Notes: generated from the sequence alone by a model not told the origin. Positions 1 to 6,468 are shown, counted from the first letter of the stretch. The stretch is DNA of 8,936 nucleotides from Gemmatimonadaceae bacterium (GCA_013361745.1 JABFXM010000567.1:1-8936); one strand, 5' to 3'. A program made the numbers and translations.

Positions 1-351
1 CTTCACCCCGGCATGCGCGCCGCGGGCGCCGGTCACGTCGTCACCATCGGATCGATCGCCGACCGCGCCACGTTCCCCGAGAACGCGGCGTACGCGGCGA
101 GCAAGTTCGGCGCGCGCGCGCTGCATCAGGTCATGCGCGAGGAGCTGCGCGGCAGCGGCGTGCGCGCCACGCTCGTCTCGCCGGGACCCGTCGACACGCC
201 GCTCTGGGACGCGGTCGGCCCCGACGATCGCGAGGGCTTCACCCCGCGCGCCCGGATGCTCTCCGCCGACGCGGTCGCCGACGCCGTGCTCTTCGCGCTC
301 ACGCGCGACGCGAGCGTCAACATCGACGAGCTGCGGCTCTCGCGCAGCTGA
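1..351 (+). CDS. Short-chain dehydrogenase/reductase (SDR), C-terminal part, 5' end outside window
   Basis: The reading frame is open from the first base and ends at TGA 349-351, giving 116 visible residues. It is the C-terminal half of a classical SDR, a Rossmann-fold NAD(P)H oxidoreductase acting on a hydroxyl or carbonyl group. The catalytic serine (visible S18, in IGSIA) lies 13 residues before the catalytic tyrosine in the YAASK motif (Y31, K35), which is the usual SDR spacing. The SPGPVDTPLW stretch is the typical post-catalytic PG motif that contacts the cofactor. The N-terminal TGxxxGxG cofactor site must lie upstream of the window. The internal ATG at position 13 is not the start. 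The substrate cannot be read from this part. The next gene begins 9 nt downstream on the same strand, so the two are probably co-transcribed. Confidence 0.9.
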   Translation, partial: LHPGMRAAGAGHVVTIGSIADRATFPENAAYAASKFGARALHQVMREELRGSGVRATLVSPGPVDTPLWDAVGPDDREGFTPRARMLSADAVADAVLFALTRDASVNIDELRLSRS

Positions 352-360
352 CCGGCCACG

Positions 361-996
361 ATGCACTCCGAGATCGTCGATACGCTGCGCTGCCTCGGCA
401 CGCACGAGGACAGCTGGCTCGTCGCCGCCGCCGACGTCACCGAGGACCGGCACATCATGCGAGGGCAGCTCGGCTGCCCGGTGTGTCACGCGCGCTATCC
501 GATCGAGCGCGGGATCGCTGATTTCGCCGCCGGCGCGCTGCGCCCGGTCGCCCTCGAGGGCGACGGCCCGGGTTTCGAGGACGACGACGCGGTGAAGCTC
601 GCCGCGATGCTCGACCTGACCGACGCCGGCGGCTACGTCCTCCTGCTCGGACGGTGGGCGCGGCTCGCGGCTCCGCTGCGCGCGCTCGTACCCGTGATGG
701 TGCTCGTCGCGAACGCGCCGCCCGATGTCCTGATGGGTGGCGGCGTCTCGGGCCTCGCCATCGACGGTCGTGTCCCCGTCGCCGCCGGCTCGGCGCGGGC
801 AGTCGCGCTCGATGACGCGAGCACCCCACTCGCCGCGTCGGCGATCGCGGCGGTACGCACCGGAGGACGCGAGGTGGGCGATGCATCGCTGGCGCTTCCC
901 GCCGACGTCGCGCTGCTCGCGCGCGACGATCGCCACTGGGTCGGGACGCGGGAGAGCGGCGCACCGCTGCTGCAGCTCGTCCGCTCGCCCGGTTGA
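361..996 (+). CDS. Trm112-like zinc-ribbon protein with degenerate methyltransferase-like C-terminal region
   Basis: This 211-residue protein starts at ATG 361, 9 nt after the SDR stop; no clear Shine-Dalgarno is seen, so coupling to the SDR gene is likely. Residues 5-56 resemble the Trm112/UPF0434 fold: a CxxxH pair (C11, H15), then CPVCHARYPIERGI (C39, C42), where YPI-x-x-GI is the hallmark of these short zinc ribbons. Such domains often sit at the N-terminus of, or partner with, SAM-dependent methyltransferases. Residues about 85-190 follow the outline of a class I methyltransferase (GGYVLLLG where motif I would be, an ALDD stretch, then VRTGGREV like the usual RPGG segment). However, the glycine-rich GxGxG SAM loop is absent and the region is short. 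I infer a catalytically dead relative, perhaps a scaffold or partner subunit. No specific function can be assigned. Confidence 0.72.
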   Translation: MHSEIVDTLRCLGTHEDSWLVAAADVTEDRHIMRGQLGCPVCHARYPIERGIADFAAGALRPVALEGDGPGFEDDDAVKLAAMLDLTDAGGYVLLLGRWARLAAPLRALVPVMVLVANAPPDVLMGGGVSGLAIDGRVPVAAGSARAVALDDASTPLAASAIAAVRTGGREVGDASLALPADVALLARDDRHWVGTRESGAPLLQLVRSPG

Positions 997-1020
997 AGCG
1001 ATACTTCCTTCCCAGATGCG

Positions 1021-1057
1021 CGAAGGGCGCGCGGCCACGATGGTCGCGCGCCCTTCG
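1021..1057. terminator. Perfect hairpin between convergent genes, probable bidirectional terminator
   Basis: The arms 1021-1033 and 1045-1057 (CGAAGGGCGCGCG and its reverse complement) are perfectly complementary over 13 bp. Inside them, 1034-1037 pairs with 1041-1044 (one G-T wobble), leaving a 3-nt loop CGA, for about 17 bp in all. The hairpin lies 24 nt after the plus-strand stop at 996 and 17 nt after the minus-strand stop at 1075, exactly between two converging genes. Neither side has a T-tract, so it is not a textbook intrinsic terminator. It may act through stem stability or as a barrier to 3' exonucleases. Confidence 0.75.
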
Positions 1058-1074
1058 TCGATCGGGCGAGCGGG

Positions 1075-1566
1075 TTACGGCTTGACCGTCCCCGCCGCCT
1101 GCGCCATCGCCTTCTTGTGCCACACCGAGCTCGGGACGACCGCGGTCGTTCCGCCGGCCGGGGGCGGCGCGAAGACGAGCGATCCGCCCGCCGCGCTCGC
1201 GACGACGACGATCGGCCGTCCGCTGGCGAACGCCGGGCCGAGCTGCCCCATGTCCGCCGACCCGCCGGTGGGGGTGAGCGTGAGCAGCCCGTCGCCGTAC
1301 CCGACCGTCCCCGAGATCATCACTGCCGGACGCGAGGGATAGGTCGCGTTGATGGTGAAGTTGCTCTGCTGAAGCGAGAGCTCCACGGTCTTCGCGCCGG
1401 CGAACGCGGTCGAATCGGGATTCGCCAGCACCCAGTCTCCATAGATGCTCGTGCTCGTCGGCTCACGGTGCGCCGGTGGCGCGTCCTTGATGCCGAAGGT
1501 CTTTCGTATCGTCCCACATCCCGCGAGCGCCAAGACGATGGCGGCCACAGCGGTTGCTCTCCGCAT
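1075..1566 (-). CDS. Small hypothetical lipoprotein
   Basis: A 163-residue protein with a lipoprotein signal: basic MRR, hydrophobic AVAAIVLALAG, then a lipobox LAGC with the acylated cysteine at C17. It is therefore predicted to be lipid-anchored to the inner or outer membrane with a periplasmic body. The start at 1566 is fixed by an AAGGAGA ribosome binding site 4 nt upstream and by the signal peptide; the frame stays open upstream but that extension is repeat-derived. Residues 40-135 contain GDWVL, alternating hydrophobic strands and a GTVGYGDGLLTLTP turn, which suggest a small beta-barrel or lipocalin-like fold, but I recognise no family. The C-terminus (about 132-163) is rich in Pro, Ala and Gly. 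It lies downstream of the acyl-CoA synthetase on the same strand but is separated from it by a large inverted repeat, so it probably has its own promoter. Confidence 0.82.
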   Translation of the reverse strand: MRRATAVAAIVLALAGCGTIRKTFGIKDAPPAHREPTSTSIYGDWVLANPDSTAFAGAKTVELSLQQSNFTINATYPSRPAVMISGTVGYGDGLLTLTPTGGSADMGQLGPAFASGRPIVVVASAAGGSLVFAPPPAGGTTAVVPSSVWHKKAMAQAAGTVKP

Positions 1567-1570
1567 TTGG

Positions 1571-1577
1571 TCTCCTT
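1571..1577 (-). promoter_or_regulatory. Shine-Dalgarno site of the small lipoprotein
   Basis: On the minus strand AAGGAGA is followed by CCAA and then the ATG at 1566. It is the clearest ribosome binding site in the window and decides the start codon of this gene. Most other starts here lack a recognisable Shine-Dalgarno. Confidence 0.8.
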
Positions 1578-1623
1578 GCCTGTTCGTCGCGGGGAAATTG
1601 CAGAGAGCGTGCCCGGGCAGGAG

Positions 1624-1707
1624 AGTAAGGAGATAAGGGGAGTAAGGGGAGTAAGGAACGGCCACCTGGCAGTGCCTTACTCCCCTTACTCCCCTTACTC
1701 CCCTTCC
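1624..1707. repeat. Inverted array of 9-nt GGGGAGTAA repeats
   Basis: On the minus strand three tandem GGGGAGTAA units (right arm, about 1675-1704) begin inside the last codons of the acyl-CoA synthetase gene. After an 18-nt spacer (1657-1674) come their reverse complements (left arm, about 1624-1656). Positions 1634-1656 and 1675-1697 are a perfect 23-bp inverted repeat; the outer units are degenerate. Transcription in either direction would give a long stem with an 18-nt loop, so a terminator role after the synthetase gene is plausible. The rest of the gap, 1578-1623, shows nothing else recognisable. Confidence 0.85.
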
Positions 1708-3593
1708 AGGTACATCGACTCGATCGCGTCCCGGTAGCGCTGCTCGACGATCTTCCGGCGGACCTTCAGTGTCGGCGTCATCTCGCCGCTCTCGAGCGTC
1801 AGGTCGCGGTCGAGGAGGGCGATCTTCTTCGGCTGCTCGAAGTTCGCGAGCGACGACGTTCGGCCGAAGACCTCCTTCTCCATCTTCGCGCGCACGATCG
1901 GCATCGCGATCAGCTGCCGATGGTCGTTGTACATCAGGTTCTTGTACTTCGCCCACTTCTCGAGCTGCTCGAAGTTGGGCACGATCAGCATGCTCGGGAA
2001 CTTCCGCTTGTCGCCGAGCATGATCGCCTGGCTGACGTACTTGTTCGTCTTCACCATGTTCTCGATCGGCTGCGGCGCGACCTTCTTGCCGCCGGCGGTG
2101 ACGATGAGGTCCTTCTTCCGATCGGTGATGGCGAGGAATCCGTCGCGCAGCTCGCCGATGTCGCCGGTGTGGAACCACCCCTCGGCGTCGATCGCCTCCC
2201 GCGTCGCGTCGGGCTTGTGCCAGTAGCCCTTCATCACGTGCGGGCCGCGGGTGAGTATCTCGCCGTCGCTCGCGATCGCAACCTCGACGCCCGGAATCGG
2301 CCGTCCGACGGTGCCGAGCCGGAACTCCCGCGGTGTGTTGCAGCAGATCACCGGCGAGGTCTCCGTCAGGCCGTACCCTTCGAGGATCGTCAGTCCCGCG
2401 GCATAGAAGAACTTGTTGATCTCCGGCGAGAGCGGCGCGCCCCCGGAGACGAAGAAGCGCAGCCGCCCGCCGGTGCGCGCCTTCAGCTTCGAGAACACCA
2501 GCCTCTGCGCAATCCGGTACTGGAGCCCGAGCACAGCGTTAGGCTTGCGGCCGGCGAGGACGATGTCCGCCCACCGCTCCGCCGCACGGCGCGCCCAGAA
2601 GAAGATCCGCTTCTTCGCCGCGCCACCGGCGAGCGCATTCTCGAGCACGCGCGCGTACATCTTCTCGTACAGGCGCGGCACCGACGCGACGATCGTCGGC
2701 TTCACCTCCTGCATGTTCACCGGCACCGTGTCCATCGATTCGGCGTAGGCGATGGTGGTGCCCGTGTGCATCATCGTGAAGTGGCCCACCATCCGCTCGA
2801 AGACGTGCGAGAGCGGGAGGAAGCTCAGCGCGAGGTTGTCCTGCCCGACGGGGAAGGCGACGTCGAGCCGCAGCACCGCGGCGAGGACGTTCGAGTAGAA
2901 GTTGTCGTGCGTGAGCATGACGCCCTTCGGCTCGCCCGTCGTTCCCGAGGTGTAGATCAGCGTCGCGACGTCGTCCGGCTTCGCGCGCATCGCCTCCGCG
3001 CGATAGGCGGCCATCGTCTCCGTGGTCTCCCCTTCCATCCCGCGCGCCTCGAGCTCGGCGAGCGTCATGTCGGCGCCGCCGGGGCGCGGGGAGGTGAACG
3101 AGATGACGTGACGCACGGACGGGGCATCCTTACGTGCTTCCGCGACCTTCTCCGCCTGTGTCGGCGTCGAGACGAAGATGGCGGTAGCCCCCGAGTCGCG
3201 GAGGATGTACGCGATCTGGTCCGGCGGCAGGTTCGGATACAGGGCGACGTCGATCACCCCCGAGCTCAGGCACGCGTAGTCGGCGATCGCCCACTCCGGC
3301 CGGTTCTCGGAGAGAATGCCGACGCGATCGCCCGGCTGGACACCGAGCGCCCGCAGACCACGCCCGCAGCGCACGACCCGCTGGAGTAGCGCGCGATGGC
3401 TGATCGGCCGCCACTCGGCGCCCGACTTGAAGAGCAGGGCATCCGGACGGTCGTGCTTCTCGACGGCGGCGTAAAAGAGCTGCGGGATCGTCCCCGGCTC
3501 GCCGACGCGCGGGCCGCCGGAGGCGATCGCCCCGCTCACCGGAGCCGCGGCCAGCGCGCCCGGAGCGCGCGATGCGGATGTGGTCTCAGGCAT
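1695..3593 (-). CDS. Long-chain fatty acid--CoA ligase (AMP-forming acyl-CoA synthetase)
   Basis: A 632-residue ANL-superfamily enzyme that activates long-chain fatty acids: ATP plus acid gives acyl-AMP, then acyl-CoA, for beta-oxidation or lipid synthesis. All core motifs are present: P-loop YTSGTTGEPKG (214-224), YGLTET (407-412), FHTGD with the ribose-binding Asp (D478), the hinge-region DRKKD (491-495) and the C-terminal TPTLKVRR with the candidate adenylation lysine K610. The length and the long insertions between motifs fit the COG1022 (FAA1-like) branch rather than E. coli FadD itself, so I give no symbol. Conserved sequence starts near residue 36; the first 35 residues are Ala/Pro/Ser-rich and low complexity, and no signal peptide or membrane segment is seen. 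The ATG at 3593 lacks a Shine-Dalgarno but has a -10-like TATGAT 5 nt upstream. The stop codon lies in a GGGGAGTAA repeat. Confidence 0.95.
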   Translation of the reverse strand: MPETTSASRAPGALAAAPVSGAIASGGPRVGEPGTIPQLFYAAVEKHDRPDALLFKSGAEWRPISHRALLQRVVRCGRGLRALGVQPGDRVGILSENRPEWAIADYACLSSGVIDVALYPNLPPDQIAYILRDSGATAIFVSTPTQAEKVAEARKDAPSVRHVISFTSPRPGGADMTLAELEARGMEGETTETMAAYRAEAMRAKPDDVATLIYTSGTTGEPKGVMLTHDNFYSNVLAAVLRLDVAFPVGQDNLALSFLPLSHVFERMVGHFTMMHTGTTIAYAESMDTVPVNMQEVKPTIVASVPRLYEKMYARVLENALAGGAAKKRIFFWARRAAERWADIVLAGRKPNAVLGLQYRIAQRLVFSKLKARTGGRLRFFVSGGAPLSPEINKFFYAAGLTILEGYGLTETSPVICCNTPREFRLGTVGRPIPGVEVAIASDGEILTRGPHVMKGYWHKPDATREAIDAEGWFHTGDIGELRDGFLAITDRKKDLIVTAGGKKVAPQPIENMVKTNKYVSQAIMLGDKRKFPSMLIVPNFEQLEKWAKYKNLMYNDHRQLIAMPIVRAKMEKEVFGRTSSLANFEQPKKIALLDRDLTLESGEMTPTLKVRRKIVEQRYRDAIESMYLEGE

Positions 3594-3598
3594 GCCCT

Positions 3599-3604
3599 AT
3601 CATA
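3599..3604 (-). promoter_or_regulatory. Candidate -10 box, possibly for a leaderless acyl-CoA synthetase mRNA
   Basis: The minus strand reads TATGAT, then AGGGC, then the ATG at 3593. TATGAT matches the sigma-70 -10 consensus at five of six positions. A hexamer ending 5 nt before the start would place transcription initiation at or within a base or two of the start codon. No Shine-Dalgarno is present, which fits a leaderless message. No good -35 lies 17 nt further upstream. The assignment rests on a short motif only. Confidence 0.4.
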
Positions 3605-3644
3605 CGGCGAGTGTCGCGTCACCCGCCAGAAGCGGCCGCCGCGA

Positions 3645-4490
3645 TCAGGGCCCGGCGGTCTTCCGCGCGGTCACGATTACCAGAAGTGACGCCGGACTCC
3701 CGGCGATCTGACCGTTCCGGTAGTACGCGCGCGCCTCGACGTGGATGCTGTCGTAGGCGACCGAGTCGGCCGGGCCCGTCGATCGAGCGAGCGGGAAGAG
3801 CGCCCGCCGCACTCGCACCTCGCGCGACGCGAGCCCGCTGGCGTCCGTCGTGTCCACCTCGGAGCGCCGGCGATCCCCACCGGTGAGCATCACGTACGAC
3901 GTATCGGTCGCCGCGCTCGCGGGACTCGTGATCCGGAATCGCACTTCGTAGTGCGGGACGACCGTGTCTCCCGCGAGCCCATCGGTGATGTGTCGCAGCC
4001 GCACCGACACCGCGGGGCTGTTGGGCAGCGAATCGGAGGGAAGAAAGCTGAGACGCAGCGTGACGACGCTGTCGACCTTCACCAGCGCATCCGGACGCCG
4101 CGTGACGTACAGCGTCTCGGGGAGCGTCTGGATTCCTCCCGCCTCGGCGTAGACGCGAAAGCTTCGGTTCGCGAAGGCGCGCGTCGTGTCGGCGGTGACG
4201 TGCCCGCTGACCGAATCGATCTTCGCCGGGGCGACGCTGTCCTTGTTGATCGGGACGAGCCGGTACTTCACCGCCGCGCCCTTGATCGTGTCGCCTTTCG
4301 CGTTGAACACCACCGCGCGGAGCGGAGCGACGACGCCGAGCGAGTCGCGCAGCGAGTCGCCGCTGACGACGGAAGGCGACGGGGCACGGCGGAACTCCAC
4401 CGCGAAGGGAGCCTTCGGGTCGGAGGGAAGATCGGTGCAGCTCGCACTGGCGATGATCGCCGCGACGAGCGCGAGTGATCGGCTGCTCAT
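3645..4490 (-). CDS. Ig-like domain lipoprotein, hypothetical
   Basis: A 281-residue exported protein. MSSRSLALVAAIIASASC is a lipoprotein-type signal with a somewhat weak lipobox (SAS before C18). The mature part begins with a short Asp/Pro linker, followed by APSPSVVSGDSLRDSLG and two beta-rich, Ser/Thr/Asp-rich segments (about 38-130 and 160-276). The second contains EVDTTDASGLASREVRVR, which resembles the conserved turn of bacterial Ig-like (Big/invasin-type) domains. It is probably anchored to a membrane and faces the periplasm or surface. ATG 4490 overlaps the ParA stop codon as ATGA, so translation is probably coupled to ParA; there is no separate Shine-Dalgarno. A secreted lipoprotein as the last gene of a ParA operon is odd. 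Its partner or ligand cannot be deduced from sequence. Confidence 0.83.
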   Translation of the reverse strand: MSSRSLALVAAIIASASCTDLPSDPKAPFAVEFRRAPSPSVVSGDSLRDSLGVVAPLRAVVFNAKGDTIKGAAVKYRLVPINKDSVAPAKIDSVSGHVTADTTRAFANRSFRVYAEAGGIQTLPETLYVTRRPDALVKVDSVVTLRLSFLPSDSLPNSPAVSVRLRHITDGLAGDTVVPHYEVRFRITSPASAATDTSYVMLTGGDRRRSEVDTTDASGLASREVRVRRALFPLARSTGPADSVAYDSIHVEARAYYRNGQIAGSPASLLVIVTARKTAGP

Positions 4491-5260
4491 CCCATCCGCT
4501 CCCGGAGAACATCCGCGAGGTCGAGATACGCCTCCGACGCGGGATCGTTCGGCTCGCGCAGCACCACCGGCTGCCCCGCCGCCGATGCTTCGACGACGGC
4601 CGCGGTCCGCGGCACCTCGCGCTCGAAGACGAGATCCTCGGGAAGGCTCGCCCGCACGTACTCCGCGACGCGCTCGCTCATCGGGTTCTCGGGCTCGTGC
4701 ATCGTGAGCAGCATCCCCTCGAGCGCGAGCGCCTCGTTCATCGCGACGATGTCCTGCAGGCCGCGGAGGATCTGCGGCGTCGTCTGCAGCGCGAGCGGCT
4801 CGCACTGCAGCGGGACGATCGCGTGGGCGCTCGCCTCGAGCACGCGCCGTACGATCGCGCCCAACCCCGGCGGCGTGTCGACGATGACGAGGTCGGCGCG
4901 ACCCGCGAGCTCGTCGAAGAGCTCGTCCAGGACGCCCGGTGTCGTCACCTGCCGCTGAAAGTCGACGTGGTCGCCGCGATCCGCGATCGCGCCCGCGAGC
5001 AGGACCCGCAGTGCCGCGAGCGGAGTGGGGAGGAGCACCTCCTGCAATGCGCGGTCGCCCGCGAGGTACTCGGTGATCCCCGGCGTCGGCTGGCCGGGGC
5101 GAAGCCCGATGCCGTAGCGCACGGAGCCCTGGGGATCGACGTCGACGAGGATCGTGCGGACGCCGCGGCGCGCGAACGCGGCGGCGAGGTTCACCGCCGT
5201 CGTCGTCTTCCCGACCCCGCCCTTCTGGCTGACGATCGCGAGGACCTTGCCCACGCTCAT
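4487..5260 (-). CDS. ParA/Soj-family ATPase without an adjacent ParB
   Basis: A 257-residue cytoplasmic P-loop ATPase of the ParA/MinD superfamily. It has the deviant Walker A KGGVGKTTT (residues 13-21, signature Lys K13, P-loop Lys K18), the switch-I region VDVDPQG (D40, D42) and Walker B LVIVDTPP (D128). The C-terminal part (FEREVPRTAAVVEASAAGQPVV, about 212-233) aligns by eye with the VIPRN...EAP...G.P.. region of Soj-type chromosomal ParAs, although the usual NV/SEAP residues are changed. Family members form ATP-dependent dimers that bind DNA or membrane and position chromosomes, plasmids or protein clusters. No ParB or centromere-like repeat is visible. Its start (5260) overlaps the TPR stop and its stop overlaps the lipoprotein start, both as ATGA, so a job shared with these neighbours is likely. 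It has no N-terminal helix-turn-helix, so it is not a plasmid type-Ia ParA. Confidence 0.92.
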   Translation of the reverse strand: MSVGKVLAIVSQKGGVGKTTTAVNLAAAFARRGVRTILVDVDPQGSVRYGIGLRPGQPTPGITEYLAGDRALQEVLLPTPLAALRVLLAGAIADRGDHVDFQRQVTTPGVLDELFDELAGRADLVIVDTPPGLGAIVRRVLEASAHAIVPLQCEPLALQTTPQILRGLQDIVAMNEALALEGMLLTMHEPENPMSERVAEYVRASLPEDLVFEREVPRTAAVVEASAAGQPVVLREPNDPASEAYLDLADVLRERMG

Positions 5261-5706
5261 TCCAAACCGCTCGGCGAGTCGGCTCCCGACTGGATCGCCT
5301 CGAGGGTCTCCTTCGCGTGGCGAACCCAGCGCCCCGTGTCGACGCCGTTGGGGGGCTGTGAGAGGAACGCCTCGAGATGCCGGGAGGCGCCCATCGTGTC
5401 GCCGCGCTTGAGGAGGAGGAACGCGAGCCCGTAGTGCGACCCCGATAGCGCCGGGTCGAGCTCGAGCGCGCGCCGATAGCTGCGGATCGCCTCCTCGAGT
5501 CGTCCCGTCTTCGAGAAGGCGATCGCCATGTTCTGGAGAATCTTCGGGTCGTTCGGGTGGTCGCGCAGCGCGAGCCGGTACGATGTCAGCGCCGCGTCGA
5601 AGTCCCCCTGGCGTTCCAGGGCGAGCGCCTCGCTCAGGTAGTCGATGCGCTGAGGCTTCGCGTCGCGCTTCGAGTTACCGCCCGTCAGGCGGTTCCACCA
5701 GGACAT
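5257..5706 (-). CDS. Small TPR-repeat protein
   Basis: A 149-residue protein made mainly of tetratricopeptide repeats, which form helical scaffolds for protein-protein contacts. Three repeats can be placed: about 21-54 (LSEALALERQGDFDAALTSY...), 55-88 (ILQNMAIAFSKTGRLEEAIRSY..., with the classic LELDP at its end) and 89-120 (HYGLAFLLLKRGDTMGASRH...). The N-terminus MSWWNRLTGG is short, aromatic and weakly basic and might act as a membrane or partner tail; no signal peptide is present. I chose ATG 5706 because the TPR pattern begins shortly after it; the open frame continues upstream to 5808, but that part is compositionally noncoding. No Shine-Dalgarno is seen. It is the first gene of the operon, with its stop overlapping the ParA start by 4 nt. 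An adaptor role for the ParA ATPase is an inference. Confidence 0.85.
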   Translation of the reverse strand: MSWWNRLTGGNSKRDAKPQRIDYLSEALALERQGDFDAALTSYRLALRDHPNDPKILQNMAIAFSKTGRLEEAIRSYRRALELDPALSGSHYGLAFLLLKRGDTMGASRHLEAFLSQPPNGVDTGRWVRHAKETLEAIQSGADSPSGLE

Positions 5707-5925
5707 GCGGTCGGGATCGGCGGAAAGGGGAGGGGAGGGTATCGCGCCTCCCCGGGTGCAACCTGCGCGCCGGTGGCGGCTACCGGCAGCAAGGTATGGG
5801 AGAAACACGGTCGGAGCAACCGCGCGTCACCGCGCCGCGCGCCGTCGTACGACACCGGTCACGAACTTTTGCGCGGCGGCGTCACGCAGCTTCCCGCACC
5901 CCTGACGCGACCTTACCTTCACCGC
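5707..5925. other. Divergent intergenic region with candidate promoters and small inverted repeats
   Basis: These 219 nt separate the divergent TPR operon and PRTase gene and should hold both promoters. Near the TPR side is a purine tract with GGGG-A-GGGG-A-GGG (5727-5739) and a 7-bp inverted repeat GGGGAGG/CCTCCCC (5732-5738 and 5747-5753). A minus-strand TACCCT (5736-5741) lies at this repeat and could be a -10 about 29 nt from the TPR start. A second small hairpin has arms GCCGGT/ACCGGC (5769-5774, 5782-5787). A 10-bp palindrome GTCGTACGAC lies at 5844-5853 and could be an operator. No tRNA or riboswitch is recognised. Confidence 0.45.
5914..5919 (+). promoter_or_regulatory. Candidate -10 box for a leaderless PRTase mRNA
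   Basis: TACCTT fits the TANNNT form of a -10 element and ends 6 nt before the PRTase ATG at 5926. There is no Shine-Dalgarno in the intervening CACCGC. The same arrangement is seen before the acyl-CoA synthetase. A short motif in GC-rich DNA is weak evidence on its own. Confidence 0.3.
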
Positions 5926-6468
5926 ATGTCTCCACGTCGCTACACCGTCGACCAGACGAAGGGCGTCCTCGACGTCGAATGGCCGCTCTTCGGCGAGATG
6001 GCGCGAGCGCTCGCCCTGAAGGTCGCGCGCGAGTTCGACCCGGAGATCATCGTCGGGATCGCGACGTCGGGAGTGATCCCCGGCGCGGTGATCGCGTCGA
6101 TCCATGGCCGCGAGTTCCGTGCGATGACGATCAGCCGTCGCGGCGATCAGGAGGCGGTGCGCGCCACGCCGCACGTGCTCGGCAGCGTACCACCGCAGGT
6201 CCGCGGCCGCCGCGTGCTCGTCGTCGACGAGACTTGCGACTCGGGCGACACGATCCGCCTCGCGATCAGCGCCTGCGTCAACGCCGGCGCGAGCGAGGTC
6301 CGCACCGCCGTCTGCTTCCGCACCGGCCCCTACGAGCCCGACTTCCACGCCCTCGCGACCGAGAGCACCATCGTGCTCCCCTGGGACCGCGAGCTCCTCA
6401 TCGACGGCGAGCTCGTACCGAATCCGCTCTACGCGGACGCACAGAAGGCGCTCTCCCCGTATCGGTAG
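5926..6468 (+). CDS. Phosphoribosyltransferase, predicted purine/xanthine-type (COG2236-like)
   Basis: A 180-residue type I PRTase. The PRPP-binding loop is VLVVDETCDSGDTIRLA (about residues 95-111), the VDD-xxx-TG-T signature with Glu and Ser substitutions that are tolerated in hypoxanthine/xanthine-type members. The N-terminal part (LFGEMARALALKVAREFDPEIIVGIATSGVIPGAVIA) carries the usual first strand with a TSGVIPG loop. The STIVLPWDREL segment near the C-terminus resembles the VFPWE of predicted PRTases in COG2236. The expected reaction is purine base plus PRPP giving nucleotide and pyrophosphate (salvage), but base specificity cannot be read. The open frame extends far upstream of 5926, but that part is noncoding in character; ATG 5926 begins just before the conserved domain and has a -10-like box 6 nt upstream. 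The TAG stop sits at the first unit of a G-rich heptad array. Confidence 0.85.
   Translation: MSPRRYTVDQTKGVLDVEWPLFGEMARALALKVAREFDPEIIVGIATSGVIPGAVIASIHGREFRAMTISRRGDQEAVRATPHVLGSVPPQVRGRRVLVVDETCDSGDTIRLAISACVNAGASEVRTAVCFRTGPYEPDFHALATESTIVLPWDRELLIDGELVPNPLYADAQKALSPYR

Noticed and set aside
1624..1707. CRISPR array or IS end
   Set aside because: Units are 9 nt with no spacers, no transposase is nearby, and there are no target-site duplications.
1075..2178. Long minus-strand frame extending the small lipoprotein upstream through the 9-nt repeats
   Set aside because: The extension is a shadow of the acyl-CoA synthetase and a YSPYSPY repeat translation; the AAGGAGA site and the signal peptide fix the start at 1566.
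1920..3389. A 489-codon open frame on the plus strand opposite the acyl-CoA synthetase
   Set aside because: It is Arg/His/Asp-rich with no recognisable domain and is fully antisense to a gene with all ANL motifs intact; this is normal for GC-rich DNA.
3632..3639. GCGGCCGC palindrome upstream of the acyl-CoA synthetase as an operator
   Set aside because: An 8-bp GC palindrome is expected by chance at this base composition and nothing else supports binding.
4487..5260. Plasmid or phage partition locus
   Set aside because: There is no ParB, no HTH-bearing ParA, no iteron or parS-like repeats, and the flanking genes are chromosomal housekeeping genes.
5557..5925. N-terminal extension of the PRTase frame
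   Set aside because: It crosses the divergent promoter region and part of the TPR gene on the other strand, and shows no PRTase-like sequence; the domain starts just after 5926.
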